A DNA stretch of 64,000 nt from an uncultured Parabacteroides sp. Its GTDB lineage: Bacteria; Bacteroidota; Bacteroidia; Bacteroidales; Tannerellaceae. The stretch lies in assembly GCF_905196875.1 (NCBI RefSeq), contig NZ_CAJJWO010000008.1, forward strand, positions 61,959 through 125,958. The letters run 5' to 3'. Below are positions 7,957-16,749 of this stretch, piece after piece (positions within the stretch are counted from its first letter, which is position 1; every line of letters begins with the position of its first letter). The notes beneath the pieces are model-generated. The model saw nothing but the letters and a program-made list of their open reading frames with translations, was not told the DNA's origin and ran no database searches. Made by a program: the position numbers and the translations under genes.

Positions 7957-9945
7957 TCACTCGGGTAAATGAGTTTGAAGCATTCCGGTCAGTAGATGCG
8001 GAGTGATGGGCTTCGGCATGAAGTCGGTAAATCCGTTAAGCAATGCTTGTTGCTGCTCTTCCGGTAGGATGGAGGCACTGACGGCAACCATAGGGATTGT
8101 TTTGGATTGCTGACGTATTTTGCGTCCGGCTTCCAGTCCGTCCATGACCGGCATCTTAATATCCATCAGAATGATGTCAGGACTCTCCCGCTGGAACAAC
8201 TCGATGGCTTCTGCTCCGTTGGTTGCTCTGAAAAGATTATGGTCGGACAGGATTTTATTATAGAGTAAATAATTACTGTCATTATCTTCGGCGATAAGGA
8301 TACGATATTTGTTCTTTAATTTCTCTTTGCTTTTGTTCGAGAAATGTGTAAGAGAAGTCGGTACGATTGAATTGATTTGTTCTGCCTCTGCTTCCTGATA
8401 TGGAACTTTAAACCAAAAAGTCGATCCTTTTCCTTCTTCCGACTCAACTCCGATTTCTCCTCCTAGCAAATCGATGATCATGCGGGCAATACTGAGACCC
8501 AGACCGCTACCTTGTGCGAAATCATTTAATTTGACGAACCGTTCGAATACTTGGTTGACTTTTTCTTTCGGTATCCCGATCCCTGAATCTTTAACGTAAC
8601 AATAGAGTTTGTCGTCTTGTACGGAACAGCCAATTTCAATAGAACCTTCGTTTGTAAATTTGGAGGCATTGTTCAGGAAGTTCATGATCACTTGTGAGAG
8701 GCGCAGATGGTCGGATACAATTACGACCGGTTTCTCGGGCAAAACGGTTTTTACCTTAACTCCTTCTTTTACTTTCAGAGTGATAGACTGAGCCAGACTA
8801 GAGATCACATCGGTTACGTTAAAAGTAGATGTGATCATGTTGATACGTCCGGCTTCGATGCGTGACAAATCGAGGATATCATTAATCAAGTTTAGTAACA
8901 GATGATTGTTTTCATTGATAATTTGGATATATTCGTTAATTTCGTTTTTATCATCAGCCTCGGCAATCAGATTTGAGAAACCGACAATTGCATTAAGCGG
9001 AGTACGGATTTCATGGCTCATGTTTGCCAGGAATGCAGACTTCATCAGGTTGGCTTCTTCTGCTTTCTCACGCATGAAGATAGCCTTCTCCATCTCTGTA
9101 CGGTTCTTGATCCGCTCCATCTCTGCTTCTACCTCGTGGGTAATAATTTTCTGAGAACCGAAGATGGATTGTACATTTCCTTGTAAATCATAAGCATACG
9201 GAATAGCATCCACATTTGTCCATATAATGTTTCCATGCAGGTCTTTTACCTGTGTTCGGAAGTTAACGTGGCTGGCTTTTCCTGTGAGCAAGAGGTTCAG
9301 CTTTGTTTCTACAATTGTGCGGTATTCGGGAAGCAGACGGTTTACCAGATCTTCATACGAGGAGTTTGTACCAATAACCGAATCACGTGCAACTGAAGTG
9401 AAGTTGCGAGTTGCAGTGTTATAGCTCCAGGTACTGAGTCCACCGGCTTCCAGAGCCAAAGCTGCTTCTTTCTGATAACGTTTAAGTTCGAGAGAAAGGG
9501 GTGAAATGTCATGAACCATGCATATCACTTTATTGGTGCCCAATAGTTTGATAGTAGCTTCCAGATGAGATTCTCCTATGATGTATTTCAGATTTTCCGT
9601 GATTCCGGTCTGTAGTACATTTTCATGACTTTTATTAATAAGGGTACATGCCTGGTGAAGCGTCGAATTATTGTCTTTGACATAATCTTCGAGATTGCTG
9701 CCAAGAATATCATTGATTTTGTAGCCACCTAAAGTATCAGACTTTACATTATATATGTCTATAATTTTTTTCTTGTTGTCCAGGATAAAAATAGACTCAG
9801 GTATGACATCCATGACATCATGAAGTGTCTTATCTTCCCGGAGTTTCTTTTGGCTTTTGTAATAGTAAGCAGCGAATACTAAAACAAATGCAAAAAGAAA
9901 ACAGATTGTCCCTATGTTAGATTGTAAAAAGAATAATAGAGCCAT
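7957..9945 (-). CDS. Membrane-anchored hybrid sensor histidine kinase / response regulator
   Basis: 662 residues. One N-terminal membrane helix (about 5-27), two PAS-like regions (about 45-155 and 165-275), a coiled coil, then HisKA with phospho-acceptor His about 311 in MSHEIRTPLN, HATPase_c with GSGLGLSIA, and a C-terminal receiver with Asp about 595 in LMDIKMPVMDG. There is no AraC output domain, so it is a hybrid kinase that needs a separate phosphotransfer partner, not a one-protein HTCS. The start is set at ATG 9945 because GGGAGG sits 8 nt upstream of it. The longer frame (TTG at 9969) would place that ribosome site inside the gene. A -7 element, TACCTTTG, is at 9996-9989. Confidence 0.88.
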   Translation of the reverse strand: MALLFFLQSNIGTICFLFAFVLVFAAYYYKSQKKLREDKTLHDVMDVIPESIFILDNKKKIIDIYNVKSDTLGGYKINDILGSNLEDYVKDNNSTLHQACTLINKSHENVLQTGITENLKYIIGESHLEATIKLLGTNKVICMVHDISPLSLELKRYQKEAALALEAGGLSTWSYNTATRNFTSVARDSVIGTNSSYEDLVNRLLPEYRTIVETKLNLLLTGKASHVNFRTQVKDLHGNIIWTNVDAIPYAYDLQGNVQSIFGSQKIITHEVEAEMERIKNRTEMEKAIFMREKAEEANLMKSAFLANMSHEIRTPLNAIVGFSNLIAEADDKNEINEYIQIINENNHLLLNLINDILDLSRIEAGRINMITSTFNVTDVISSLAQSITLKVKEGVKVKTVLPEKPVVIVSDHLRLSQVIMNFLNNASKFTNEGSIEIGCSVQDDKLYCYVKDSGIGIPKEKVNQVFERFVKLNDFAQGSGLGLSIARMIIDLLGGEIGVESEEGKGSTFWFKVPYQEAEAEQINSIVPTSLTHFSNKSKEKLKNKYRILIAEDNDSNYLLYNKILSDHNLFRATNGAEAIELFQRESPDIILMDIKMPVMDGLEAGRKIRQQSKTIPMVAVSASILPEEQQQALLNGFTDFMPKPITPHLLTGMLQTHLPE

Positions 9946-10348
9946 ATTAAAACCTCCCTTATAAATCAATTATGAATTTTACTTGTTGCAAAGGTATAGC
10001 GAGGCTTTGTAATGCTCCGGTTTCACATGTATCAAAAAAGTAGTGTGTTTATCTCTATTTTCTCCTTCTAAGAGCTCGTAAGTTTTATTAATAAAGGGAA
10101 AAAGATCAAAATATGGGAGAATGTATCATTCATTGTACCATTTCCGAATCAGTTTTCAGATAGAAATGGTTTTGCGTTCATCTTACAGAATCGCTTTTGT
10201 TGGAAAAATCGGATAACATAAATAGATAATGATGATGTATTATGCCCCATTTGTCATGGGGTAACGAGAAAGAGAAAAAGTCATTCGTAATCTCCTCCGT
10301 TGTACCAAAAAGTGTAACTCTTTGCTGTGCAGGATAGTCCGCTGCGTA
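9946..10348. other. Intergenic stretch without a recognisable gene
   Basis: About 400 bases between the histidine kinase start and the TolC-like remnant. Apart from the kinase leader and its -7 element near 9989-9996, it is AT-rich with no convincing frame. Part of the stretch next to the remnant may be decayed coding DNA. Confidence 0.5.
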
Positions 10349-10543
10349 TTACGTCCGCGAAAGCGTGCCCCAACGGAAGAGCGGGATCTGTACCGAGGCA
10401 TAGAGCATGGAGTTCCGGAAGCGGTTGGATCCTTTGGTGTTGATCGTCGGCGTGCCCCACGACTTCTTGAAGCCGATAGCTACCGTCGGGTTGTATTTGG
10501 CCGCCGCCAGCTTGATCTGCCGCTGCTGTACCCTCGATGGCGG
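10349..10543 (-). pseudogene. Fragment of a TolC-family outer membrane efflux protein
   Basis: The minus-strand frame ending at 10349 reads about 64 residues, including KLAAAKYNPTVAIG, a SWGTPTIN segment and SVQIPLFRWG, then stops at TAA. This is the turn between the two TolC repeats (YNP…G…S.G…IPLF.WG) of Bacteroidales RND outer membrane components. Both flanks are lost: a TAG interrupts the frame just upstream (10547-10549), and the remainder of the repeat is missing downstream. Base composition is GC-rich relative to the surrounding gap, as expected of a recent remnant. The longer frame spanning 10281-10727 on the same strand is a different reading and is not a gene. Confidence 0.7.
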
Positions 10544-10751
10544 TAACTACTATGTTTGGCAGATGGAAAGAGAGTGTATCTGATAGTCTGTGTGTGATAA
10601 TCCATATATTTGTCCGTGTAATCAATACTAGTGCCGGCAAATATATGGATTGTATGCGAGATGGCTTGTTGATGATGGTATTAATCGCTCTTCGAGAGTT
10701 CAAAAACTGAACGATTTGGTATAGCACCTTACATTACACGTATGGTAGCTG

Positions 10752-10777
10752 GGACAGGTCTACTTCCTGACCTGTCC
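10752..10777 (-). other. Hairpin overlapping the proA stop codon
   Basis: GGACAGGTC (10752-10760) pairs with GACCTGTCC (10769-10777) around an 8-nt loop that contains the end of proA. No T-run follows on the minus strand, so it may act as a 3' stabilising stem rather than a terminator. Confidence 0.5.
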
Positions 10778-12013
10778 ATCTCCTTCGATGATGTACTTGT
10801 AGGTAGTCAACTCCGGCAACGCCATAGGACCGCGTGCATGTAACTTCTGCGTACTGATACCGATCTCTGCCCCGAAGCCGAACTGTGCACCGTCGGTAAA
10901 GGCCGTCGACACATTGGCGTAGACGCAGGCTGCATCGACCATTTGCTGGAACAGGCGGATCGTATCTTCCGACTCGCTGATGATGCTTTCGCTATGCTTC
11001 GAACTGTAACGGGAGATATGTTCCAGCGCCTCGTTGATGTTGGAAACCGTGCGGATACTCATCTTGTAGTCGAGGAACTCGGTGCCGAAACTGTTTTCGG
11101 TAGCGGGCTGTAGCAAGGCTGGCGGGTAGATACCGTCGAGGGCGGCAAAGGCTTGTTCGTCGGCATAGATCGCAACATTACTCTCGACCAGCTTACGGCA
11201 GATATGCGGCAGGTCGGCCAAGCGGTCTTTGTGGATGATGAGGCAATCGAGTGCGTTGCAAACGCTTACGCGGCGGGTCTTTGCGTTGTTTACGATAGCT
11301 TGCCCTTTTTCTTTGTCCCCCTCTTTGTCGAAGTAGGTATGGCAAATACCGGCTCCCGTCTCGATCACCGGCACGCGGGCATTGTCGCGTACGAAATTGA
11401 TCAGCGCACTGCTTCCGCGTGGAATAATAAGGTCAACCAAGCCGACGGCATTCAATAATTCCGTAGTCGCTTCCCGCTCGGGAGGTAATAAAGTACAGAC
11501 GTCTGGGTTGATACCGTGGCGTTCCAATACGGAATGGATGATAGTAACCAGTGCGCGATTGGAATCATCCGCATCCGAGCCTCCTTTCAGTATACAGGCG
11601 TTTGCGCTTTTGAAACATAAAGAGAATACATCGAAAGTAACATTCGGACGTGCTTCGTAGATAACGCCTATCACTCCGAATGGCACCGATACTTTACGGA
11701 TTGCCATGCCGTTCGGGCGGATGGCTTCACTGATCACTTTGCTGAGCGGAGAGGGGAGTGAGGCTACATTCCGCATGTCTCCGGCAATACCGGCCAAGCG
11801 ATCGGTTGTCAGTTTCAAGCGATCGTATTTAGGATTGGCCGGGTCCATACGGGTCAGGTCTTTCTCGTTGGCTGTAAGAACTTCTGCCTGTCTGTTTATC
11901 AGCTCGTCTGCTGTATCAGTCAGTATACGGTTTATCGCCTCGTCGCTTAACGTGATAAGTTGACGGGATGCTGTAACGCTCTGCTTTAATAGCTTTGTTA
12001 TATTTGTTGACAT
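10760..12013 (-). CDS. proA: Glutamate-5-semialdehyde dehydrogenase (gamma-glutamyl phosphate reductase)
   Basis: 417 residues from ATG 12013. It reduces gamma-glutamyl phosphate with NADPH in proline synthesis. It has the aldehyde dehydrogenase fold; the catalytic Cys is expected in the RRVSVCNALDCLI segment (near residue 250), and the KGGSDADDSN and PRGSSALI loops are present. The frame stays open upstream for 11 codons, but ATG 12013 is chosen because it lies one nucleotide after the proB stop (12015-12017), an arrangement expected for translational coupling. It is the last gene of a four-gene minus-strand operon. Confidence 0.93.
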   Translation of the reverse strand: MSTNITKLLKQSVTASRQLITLSDEAINRILTDTADELINRQAEVLTANEKDLTRMDPANPKYDRLKLTTDRLAGIAGDMRNVASLPSPLSKVISEAIRPNGMAIRKVSVPFGVIGVIYEARPNVTFDVFSLCFKSANACILKGGSDADDSNRALVTIIHSVLERHGINPDVCTLLPPEREATTELLNAVGLVDLIIPRGSSALINFVRDNARVPVIETGAGICHTYFDKEGDKEKGQAIVNNAKTRRVSVCNALDCLIIHKDRLADLPHICRKLVESNVAIYADEQAFAALDGIYPPALLQPATENSFGTEFLDYKMSIRTVSNINEALEHISRYSSKHSESIISESEDTIRLFQQMVDAACVYANVSTAFTDGAQFGFGAEIGISTQKLHARGPMALPELTTYKYIIEGDGQVRK

Positions 12014-12014
12014 A

Positions 12015-13100
12015 TTAGTCCAGGTATAAGTAATCGTAGTGAACAAGCGGCTTCAAATCTCGTTGACCGATCAGACCGGTAGCTTCCCGGCTATCGTATC
12101 CGGCACACCCGACACCGATCTGTACGCCTTCTTCATTGATGATCTTTACAATATCATTCTTTTCGAAGTCTCCGATGATAGCGGTGACACCTACCAGTAA
12201 CAGGCTGGTGGCCTTACTACCGGTCAGGGCTTCCTCTGTTCCCCGATTGATATGTATCTCTCCTTTGGCAAAGCCTTCGGAGTGAGCGATCCATTTCTTA
12301 ACACTGCTGACAGGTTTGGCTGTTGGTATAAAACGTGTGCATACAGTTTGACTACCTTTAGCCAGTAACGCAGGCAGGATATTCTCCTTCTTGCCATTTG
12401 CAATGATCACGGTGATACCTTCGTCTGCTACTTTCTGTGCAATAGTACATTTGGTCAGCATGCCGCCACGTCCGAAAGAGGACTTGCTTGTCTGTACATA
12501 TTCTGAAAGATCCTGTTTGCCACCGTCAATCTCCCGAATGACCGTTGCTGCCGGATCGGCCGGGTTGCCGTTATAGATACCGTCGATATTACTCAGGATA
12601 ATAAGTGCATCCATCCCCATCATGGTAGCGATCAGGCCGGACAACTCGTCATTATCGGTAAACATCAGTTCTGTAACGGATATTGTATCGTTTTCGTTTA
12701 CAATGGGTATCACCTTGTTGTCAAGCATTACCTCCATGCAATGTTTCTGGTTGAGGTAATGCGTGCGGCTACCAAAGTTCTCCTTTGTCGTGAGAACCTG
12801 ACCGCAAGCGATTTTATGTTCGCGGAATAACTCGAAGTAACGGTTGATCAATTTGGCCTGTCCTACTGCTGAGTAGAGCTGGCGGGCAGAGACGGCATCG
12901 AGCTTCTTTCCGGGTTTTACTTCGCTTCTTCCGGAGGCTACTGCTCCGGAAGAAATTAAAACCACTTCTACTCCGTGTCGATGTAATTCCGCGACCTGAT
13001 CGACTAATGCCGACATGCGCGTGACATCGAGGGAGCCGTCTTTTCTTGTCAGTACGTTACTTCCTATCTTTACTGCTATCCGTGTAAACTGATATGTCAT
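12015..13100 (-). CDS. proB: Glutamate 5-kinase with C-terminal PUA domain
   Basis: 361 residues. It phosphorylates glutamate as the first, proline-inhibited step of proline synthesis. The amino acid kinase domain (about 1-255) shows KIGSNVLTRKDG at the N-terminus, SSGAVASGR near 50 and NENDTIS near 135. A PUA domain follows (about 275-355; RGTEEALTGSKATSLL). It sits 14 nt after the acyl-CoA synthetase stop and 1 nt before proA, so both enzymes are made from one message and probably work as a complex. Confidence 0.93.
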   Translation of the reverse strand: MTYQFTRIAVKIGSNVLTRKDGSLDVTRMSALVDQVAELHRHGVEVVLISSGAVASGRSEVKPGKKLDAVSARQLYSAVGQAKLINRYFELFREHKIACGQVLTTKENFGSRTHYLNQKHCMEVMLDNKVIPIVNENDTISVTELMFTDNDELSGLIATMMGMDALIILSNIDGIYNGNPADPAATVIREIDGGKQDLSEYVQTSKSSFGRGGMLTKCTIAQKVADEGITVIIANGKKENILPALLAKGSQTVCTRFIPTAKPVSSVKKWIAHSEGFAKGEIHINRGTEEALTGSKATSLLLVGVTAIIGDFEKNDIVKIINEEGVQIGVGCAGYDSREATGLIGQRDLKPLVHYDYLYLD

Positions 13101-13114
13101 TTTCGTGTAATCTT

Positions 13115-14770
13115 CTATTTCTTATCTTTATCCCTGATTTCCACACGACGGATCTTTCCGCTGATGGTTTTAGGCAATTCTTCGACAAATTCAACTACAC
13201 GGGGATATTTATATGGAGCTGTAACACGTTTTACATGATCCTGTAACTCTTTGATCAATGCTTCGCCTGCCTTGTCCTTGTAATCCTTCGCCAGTACAAT
13301 TGTTGCTTTTACCACTTGTCCACGAATTTCATCAGGTACACCTGTAATCGCACATTCAACAACGGCCGGGTGTGTCATCAGTGCGCTTTCCACTTCGAAG
13401 GGGCCGATGCGGTAACCGGAACTTTTAATCACATCGTCAGCACGGCCGACAAACCACAGATAGCCATCTTCGTCACGCCAGGCAACGTCGCCTGTATAAT
13501 ACATGCCATCATGCCAGGCTTCGTGAGTCAGTTCGGCATCGCGGTAATATTCTTTGAACAGACCGATCGGTTTACCTTGGGTCGTATGTATAACGATTTG
13601 TCCCTGCTCGCCGTCTTCTGCGCGACTTCCGTCCGGGCGGATCAGATCTACATCATATTGTGGGTTAGGTACACCCATAGAACCGGGTTTCGGTTCCATC
13701 CATGGGAATGTAGCAACTGTCAGTGTCGTTTCCGTCTGGCCGAATCCTTCCATCAATTTGATGCCTGTCAGTTTATAGAATGCTTCAAATACGGCTGGGT
13801 TCAGTGCTTCACCGGCAATTGTGCAATATTGCAGGGATGAAAGATCGTACTTCGTCATGTCTTCGCGGATCAGAAAGCGGAAGATCGTAGGAGGTGCACA
13901 CAAAGAGGTGATTTTGTAATCCTGGATCATCTGCAACATATCGGCAGGAGTGAACTTCTCATGATCGTAAACGAATACGGTCGCCCCGGCAATCCATTGT
14001 CCGTATAGTTTTCCCCAAACAGCTTTTCCCCAACCGGTATCGGCGATAGTCAGATGGAGGCTGTCACGATGCAGATTGTGCCAGAAACTACCGGTTACGA
14101 TATGCCCCAGCGGATAAGTGAAATCGTGTGCCACCATTTTCGGATTACCAGTCGTTCCGGATGTAAAATACATCAATGAAATATCATCATTGCTGTTTGG
14201 ATGAGACGGGCGGACGTATGGAGCAGCACTCTCGATCCCTTTATGGAAATCTTCGAAACCTTCCGGTATTTCCGGTCCTACGGAGACTAATTTCTCAATA
14301 GTCGGAGATTCCGGCAGTGCATCGATAATATGTTTGGTGATAATATCTTCGCCGGCACAAACGATCATTTTTATATCGGCTGCGTTATTACGATAGATAA
14401 TATCTTTTTTTGTTAACAAGTGAGTTGCCGGGATAACGACTGCTCCGAGTTTGTGTAATGCAATAATAGAGAACCAAAACTCATAACGACGTTTCAGTAT
14501 CAGCATTACCATATCGCCGTGGCCAATACCCAGTGACTGAAAATAAGAGGCTGTCTGATCGGTATACTTTTTCAGTTCGGCAAATGTGAAGTCGATATGT
14601 TCACCTTGATCGTTGGTCCAGCATAATGCTTTTTTGTTGGGTTCTTCTGCAGCCCATGCATCTACTACGTCATATCCGAAGTTGAAATTTTCCGGAACTT
14701 TTATTTTGAAGTTATTGATAAAATCTTCCTGCGACGTGAAAGTCGTCTGATCTAAGAATCTTTCTAACAT
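13115..14770 (-). CDS. Acetyl-/medium-chain acyl-CoA synthetase (AMP-forming)
   Basis: 551-residue ANL enzyme. Core motif YFTSGTTGNPK is near residue 206, GFGQTE near 340, YYTGDVAWRDEDGY near 418 and the terminal SGKIRR lysine motif near 540. The overall pattern (ADTGWGKAVWGKLYGQW) matches the ACSM/acetyl-CoA synthetase-like group that activates short or medium-chain acids. It lies 16 nt downstream of an XRE-cupin regulator gene. That regulator/synthetase pair is a recurrent arrangement in Bacteroidetes and suggests ligand-controlled expression. Why proline genes follow in the same operon is not evident. The exact acid substrate is unknown. Confidence 0.88.
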   Translation of the reverse strand: MLERFLDQTTFTSQEDFINNFKIKVPENFNFGYDVVDAWAAEEPNKKALCWTNDQGEHIDFTFAELKKYTDQTASYFQSLGIGHGDMVMLILKRRYEFWFSIIALHKLGAVVIPATHLLTKKDIIYRNNAADIKMIVCAGEDIITKHIIDALPESPTIEKLVSVGPEIPEGFEDFHKGIESAAPYVRPSHPNSNDDISLMYFTSGTTGNPKMVAHDFTYPLGHIVTGSFWHNLHRDSLHLTIADTGWGKAVWGKLYGQWIAGATVFVYDHEKFTPADMLQMIQDYKITSLCAPPTIFRFLIREDMTKYDLSSLQYCTIAGEALNPAVFEAFYKLTGIKLMEGFGQTETTLTVATFPWMEPKPGSMGVPNPQYDVDLIRPDGSRAEDGEQGQIVIHTTQGKPIGLFKEYYRDAELTHEAWHDGMYYTGDVAWRDEDGYLWFVGRADDVIKSSGYRIGPFEVESALMTHPAVVECAITGVPDEIRGQVVKATIVLAKDYKDKAGEALIKELQDHVKRVTAPYKYPRVVEFVEELPKTISGKIRRVEIRDKDKK

Positions 14771-14786
14771 AATTAAATTTTTCGTT

Positions 14787-15341
14787 TTAAAGTATTATAG
14801 CCAGAAAACTGACCTTTTCTCCGTCCAGAGCTTTCATGCCGTGTGGCAGCTCAGAGTTGAAATATATACTGTCGCCTTCTTCGAGGATTAGTTTCTTGTT
14901 ATTGATCTGAAGGAGCATGCGGCCTTTTAATACAAGATTATATTCCTGTCCTGGATGTGAGTTCAGATAGATAGGCTCTTCTTCCGGTTTGGGATGAACG
15001 GTAACCATGAACGGATCAGCTTTACGTCCTGCAAATCCGGCAGCCAGCGATTGATATTTGTAGGCTTTCGTTCGTTCTACAGTGATACCTTTACCTTTAC
15101 GCGTGATGAAATAGGTACTCATCTTGGGTTCATCGCCAAACATCAGCGTGGTAAGTTCCACTCCGTAAGCTTGCGAGATTTGATGTAATATGCTAACTGA
15201 AATATCAACTGTACCACTTTCCATCAGTAAGTATTGCTCGGTGGTCAGATTGCATACCTTAGCCATTTCTTCGGGGCTGATTTCTAATGCATCCCGAAGT
15301 CCTGCCAGGCGTTCTGCTATTTGTTTTATCTGTTCGTTCAT
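14787..15341 (-). CDS. XRE-type transcriptional regulator with C-terminal cupin domain
   Basis: 184 residues. An N-terminal helix-turn-helix of the XRE class (about 8-65; ISPEEMAKVCNLTTEQYLLMESG) is followed by a cupin_2 barrel (about 110-182) with HPGQEYNLVLKG and a terminal ELPHGM strand. Such proteins bind a small ligand in the cupin and control adjacent metabolic genes. It heads the operon with the acyl-CoA synthetase, so autoregulation and control by the acid or its CoA ester are plausible inferences. A possible -7 element TAACTTTG lies on the minus strand at 15381-15374. Confidence 0.88.
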   Translation of the reverse strand: MNEQIKQIAERLAGLRDALEISPEEMAKVCNLTTEQYLLMESGTVDISVSILHQISQAYGVELTTLMFGDEPKMSTYFITRKGKGITVERTKAYKYQSLAAGFAGRKADPFMVTVHPKPEEEPIYLNSHPGQEYNLVLKGRMLLQINNKKLILEEGDSIYFNSELPHGMKALDGEKVSFLAIIL

Positions 15342-15590
15342 CTCTGTGGATTATTATTATATTTATGTTGCCCCAAAGTTATAAATAAAAAGCAAAATGA
15401 CTACGAAAATATGGGATAGAATGATATTTAGATATTTTCTTTGGAAATGAAAATGTTAAATCTTATATTTGTTTAAGTATGGGGATTGAATTTGTTATTG
15501 TCGAATCTAAATCTAATATATCGAGATATAGTTTTTACCTTAAGCTTACTGAGTCTACCCCTACAACATTTTGATTAATACAGTAAACGC

Positions 15591-16058
15591 ATGAATGAAA
15601 AATCTAAAATTCGTTTCCTCAAAATAGAACATCCAAACTTGTGTATTCTAATATTCCTTTTAAATGGGAATATACCTTGTTTTGAAGTCCTAGAGTTTTC
15701 TAATAATATACAAGATGTAGAAGTCTATAATAAGATTCATAAATATGTAGTGACAGAAAGGCATTTTCTGGATAAAGATATAACCGTAAATACAATTGTT
15801 CGTCAATGTGATGTCAAGAAAAAGTTATTGAATAAAATTCTTCGGTTAAAAGAAAATCTGGCTTTTCATGGCTACATAAACAAGCAGCGTGTTATTTATG
15901 CAACAAATCTATTGCTGGACCCTTCTAACAAGCTGATTGAAGTAGTAGCAGAAGAAGCCAGTTTTAATAATTCCCGGACATTCGTGCGTAATTTCAAAGC
16001 TGTATATAATATGACTCCAAGTGAATATCGGAACCGTTATGGATTAAAGAAATGCTGA
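15591..16058 (+). CDS. Small protein with C-terminal AraC-type helix-turn-helix
   Basis: 155 residues. The C-terminal 95 residues have the two-helix-turn-helix layout of AraC regulators: FLDKDITVNTIVRQCDV for the first, and VVAEEASFNNSRTFVRNFKAVYNMTPSEYR for the second, ending in the family signature. The N-terminal 55 residues carry no recognised sensor domain. Base composition is markedly AT-rich compared with neighbouring genes, and the gene stands alone, so recent transfer or a relic of a longer regulator is possible. The frame is intact. Confidence 0.7.
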   Translation: MNEKSKIRFLKIEHPNLCILIFLLNGNIPCFEVLEFSNNIQDVEVYNKIHKYVVTERHFLDKDITVNTIVRQCDVKKKLLNKILRLKENLAFHGYINKQRVIYATNLLLDPSNKLIEVVAEEASFNNSRTFVRNFKAVYNMTPSEYRNRYGLKKC

Positions 16059-16413
16059 TTTTACTTATAAACAGTTCGTCGATAGGACAAAAACGATTTT
16101 GTCCTATGGTGGGTTGATAATGTCTTATACGTGCCTTGTATTTCTTTGGACGGCGTCTTTTTTTGTCGTTTATTTGCATCAGAGAAAGAGATAAAAGTAA
16201 AAAGTGTTATAGCGCATATTGAAATGAGTAGGCATACCTTAATCTATGAAGAAGAAAAGAAGAAGGGATTCTTCTTTCAGGTAGTCCGATAGAGACGTTT
16301 GTTGGACTACCTTTTCTAAGAAAGTGGAGCCTATGGAAAGGTTTGCGTTTTGATGGAGGTTGATCAACCGGTTTTTTTGATTTTTCATAATGGTTAAGTT
16401 TTAGTTAAATCGA
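16059..16413. other. Intergenic stretch with hairpins, no gene
   Basis: About 355 bases after the AraC-type gene. It contains an 11-bp stem with a 4-nt loop (ATAGGACAAAA 16082-16092 with 16097-16107) and a 9-bp stem, AGGTAGTCC 16279-16287 with 16304-16312, followed by TTTT, which could terminate plus-strand transcription. A GGTTGATCAACC palindrome is also present near 16358. No coding frame is convincing. Confidence 0.5.
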
Positions 16414-16445
16414 AAAAGTCCCGGCTTGTGAAAGTCGGGACTTTT
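16414..16445 (-). terminator. Bidirectional terminator downstream of the tRNA pair
   Basis: Perfect 10-bp stem AAAAGTCCCG (16414-16423) with CGGGACTTTT (16436-16445), with A/T tracts on both sides. It can end transcription from either direction. Confidence 0.7.
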
Positions 16446-16451
16446 GTATAT

Positions 16452-16481
16452 AAAAAAGGATAACTTTTCGATTATCCTTTT
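16452..16481 (-). terminator. Terminator of the tRNA-Tyr/tRNA-Gly transcript
   Basis: 10-bp stem (16454-16463 with 16472-16481) around an 8-nt loop. On the minus strand it is followed by a T-run (16457-16452), directly after tRNA-Gly. Confidence 0.8.
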
Positions 16482-16487
16482 CTTGAG

Positions 16488-16560
16488 AGCGGAAGACGGG
16501 GCTCAAACCCGCGACCCTCAGCTTGGAAGGCTAATGCTCTATCAACTGAGCTACTTCCGC
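16488..16560 (-). tRNA. tRNA-Gly (anticodon TCC)
   Basis: Cloverleaf read on the minus strand: acceptor GCGGAAG/CTTCCGC, D-arm GCTC…GAGC, anticodon stem TTAGC/GCTGA with loop CTTCCAA giving anticodon TCC, and T-loop TTTGAGC. 73 nt, no encoded CCA. It lies 51 nt downstream of tRNA-Tyr and is presumably co-transcribed. Confidence 0.95.
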
Positions 16561-16611
16561 AATTTTAATTCTTTCACGAACCAATTCTCGTTTTGAATTG
16601 TTCTTTAGTAG

Positions 16612-16694
16612 TGGGCAGTGATGGATTCGAACCACCGAAGTCGAAAGACAGCTGAGTTACAGTCAGCCCCATTTGGCCACTCTGGTAACTGCCC
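16612..16694 (-). tRNA. tRNA-Tyr (anticodon GTA)
   Basis: Minus-strand cloverleaf with acceptor GGGCAGT/ACTGCCC, anticodon loop CTGTAAC between GCTGA and TCAGC (anticodon GTA), a long class II variable arm, and T-arm with TTCGAAT. Length 83 nt, no encoded CCA. Confidence 0.95.
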
Positions 16695-16749
16695 CTATTA
16701 TTTTCAATTGCAGTGCAAAGGTACGATTATTTTTGAAACCTGCAAGTGT

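Noticed and set aside
7957..9945. Hybrid kinase as a one-protein HTCS regulator
   Set aside because: There is no periplasmic propeller region and no AraC domain after the receiver.
10281..10727. 148-codon minus frame and the 74-codon plus frame nearby
   Set aside because: The meaningful reading of this DNA is the TolC-like fragment in another frame.
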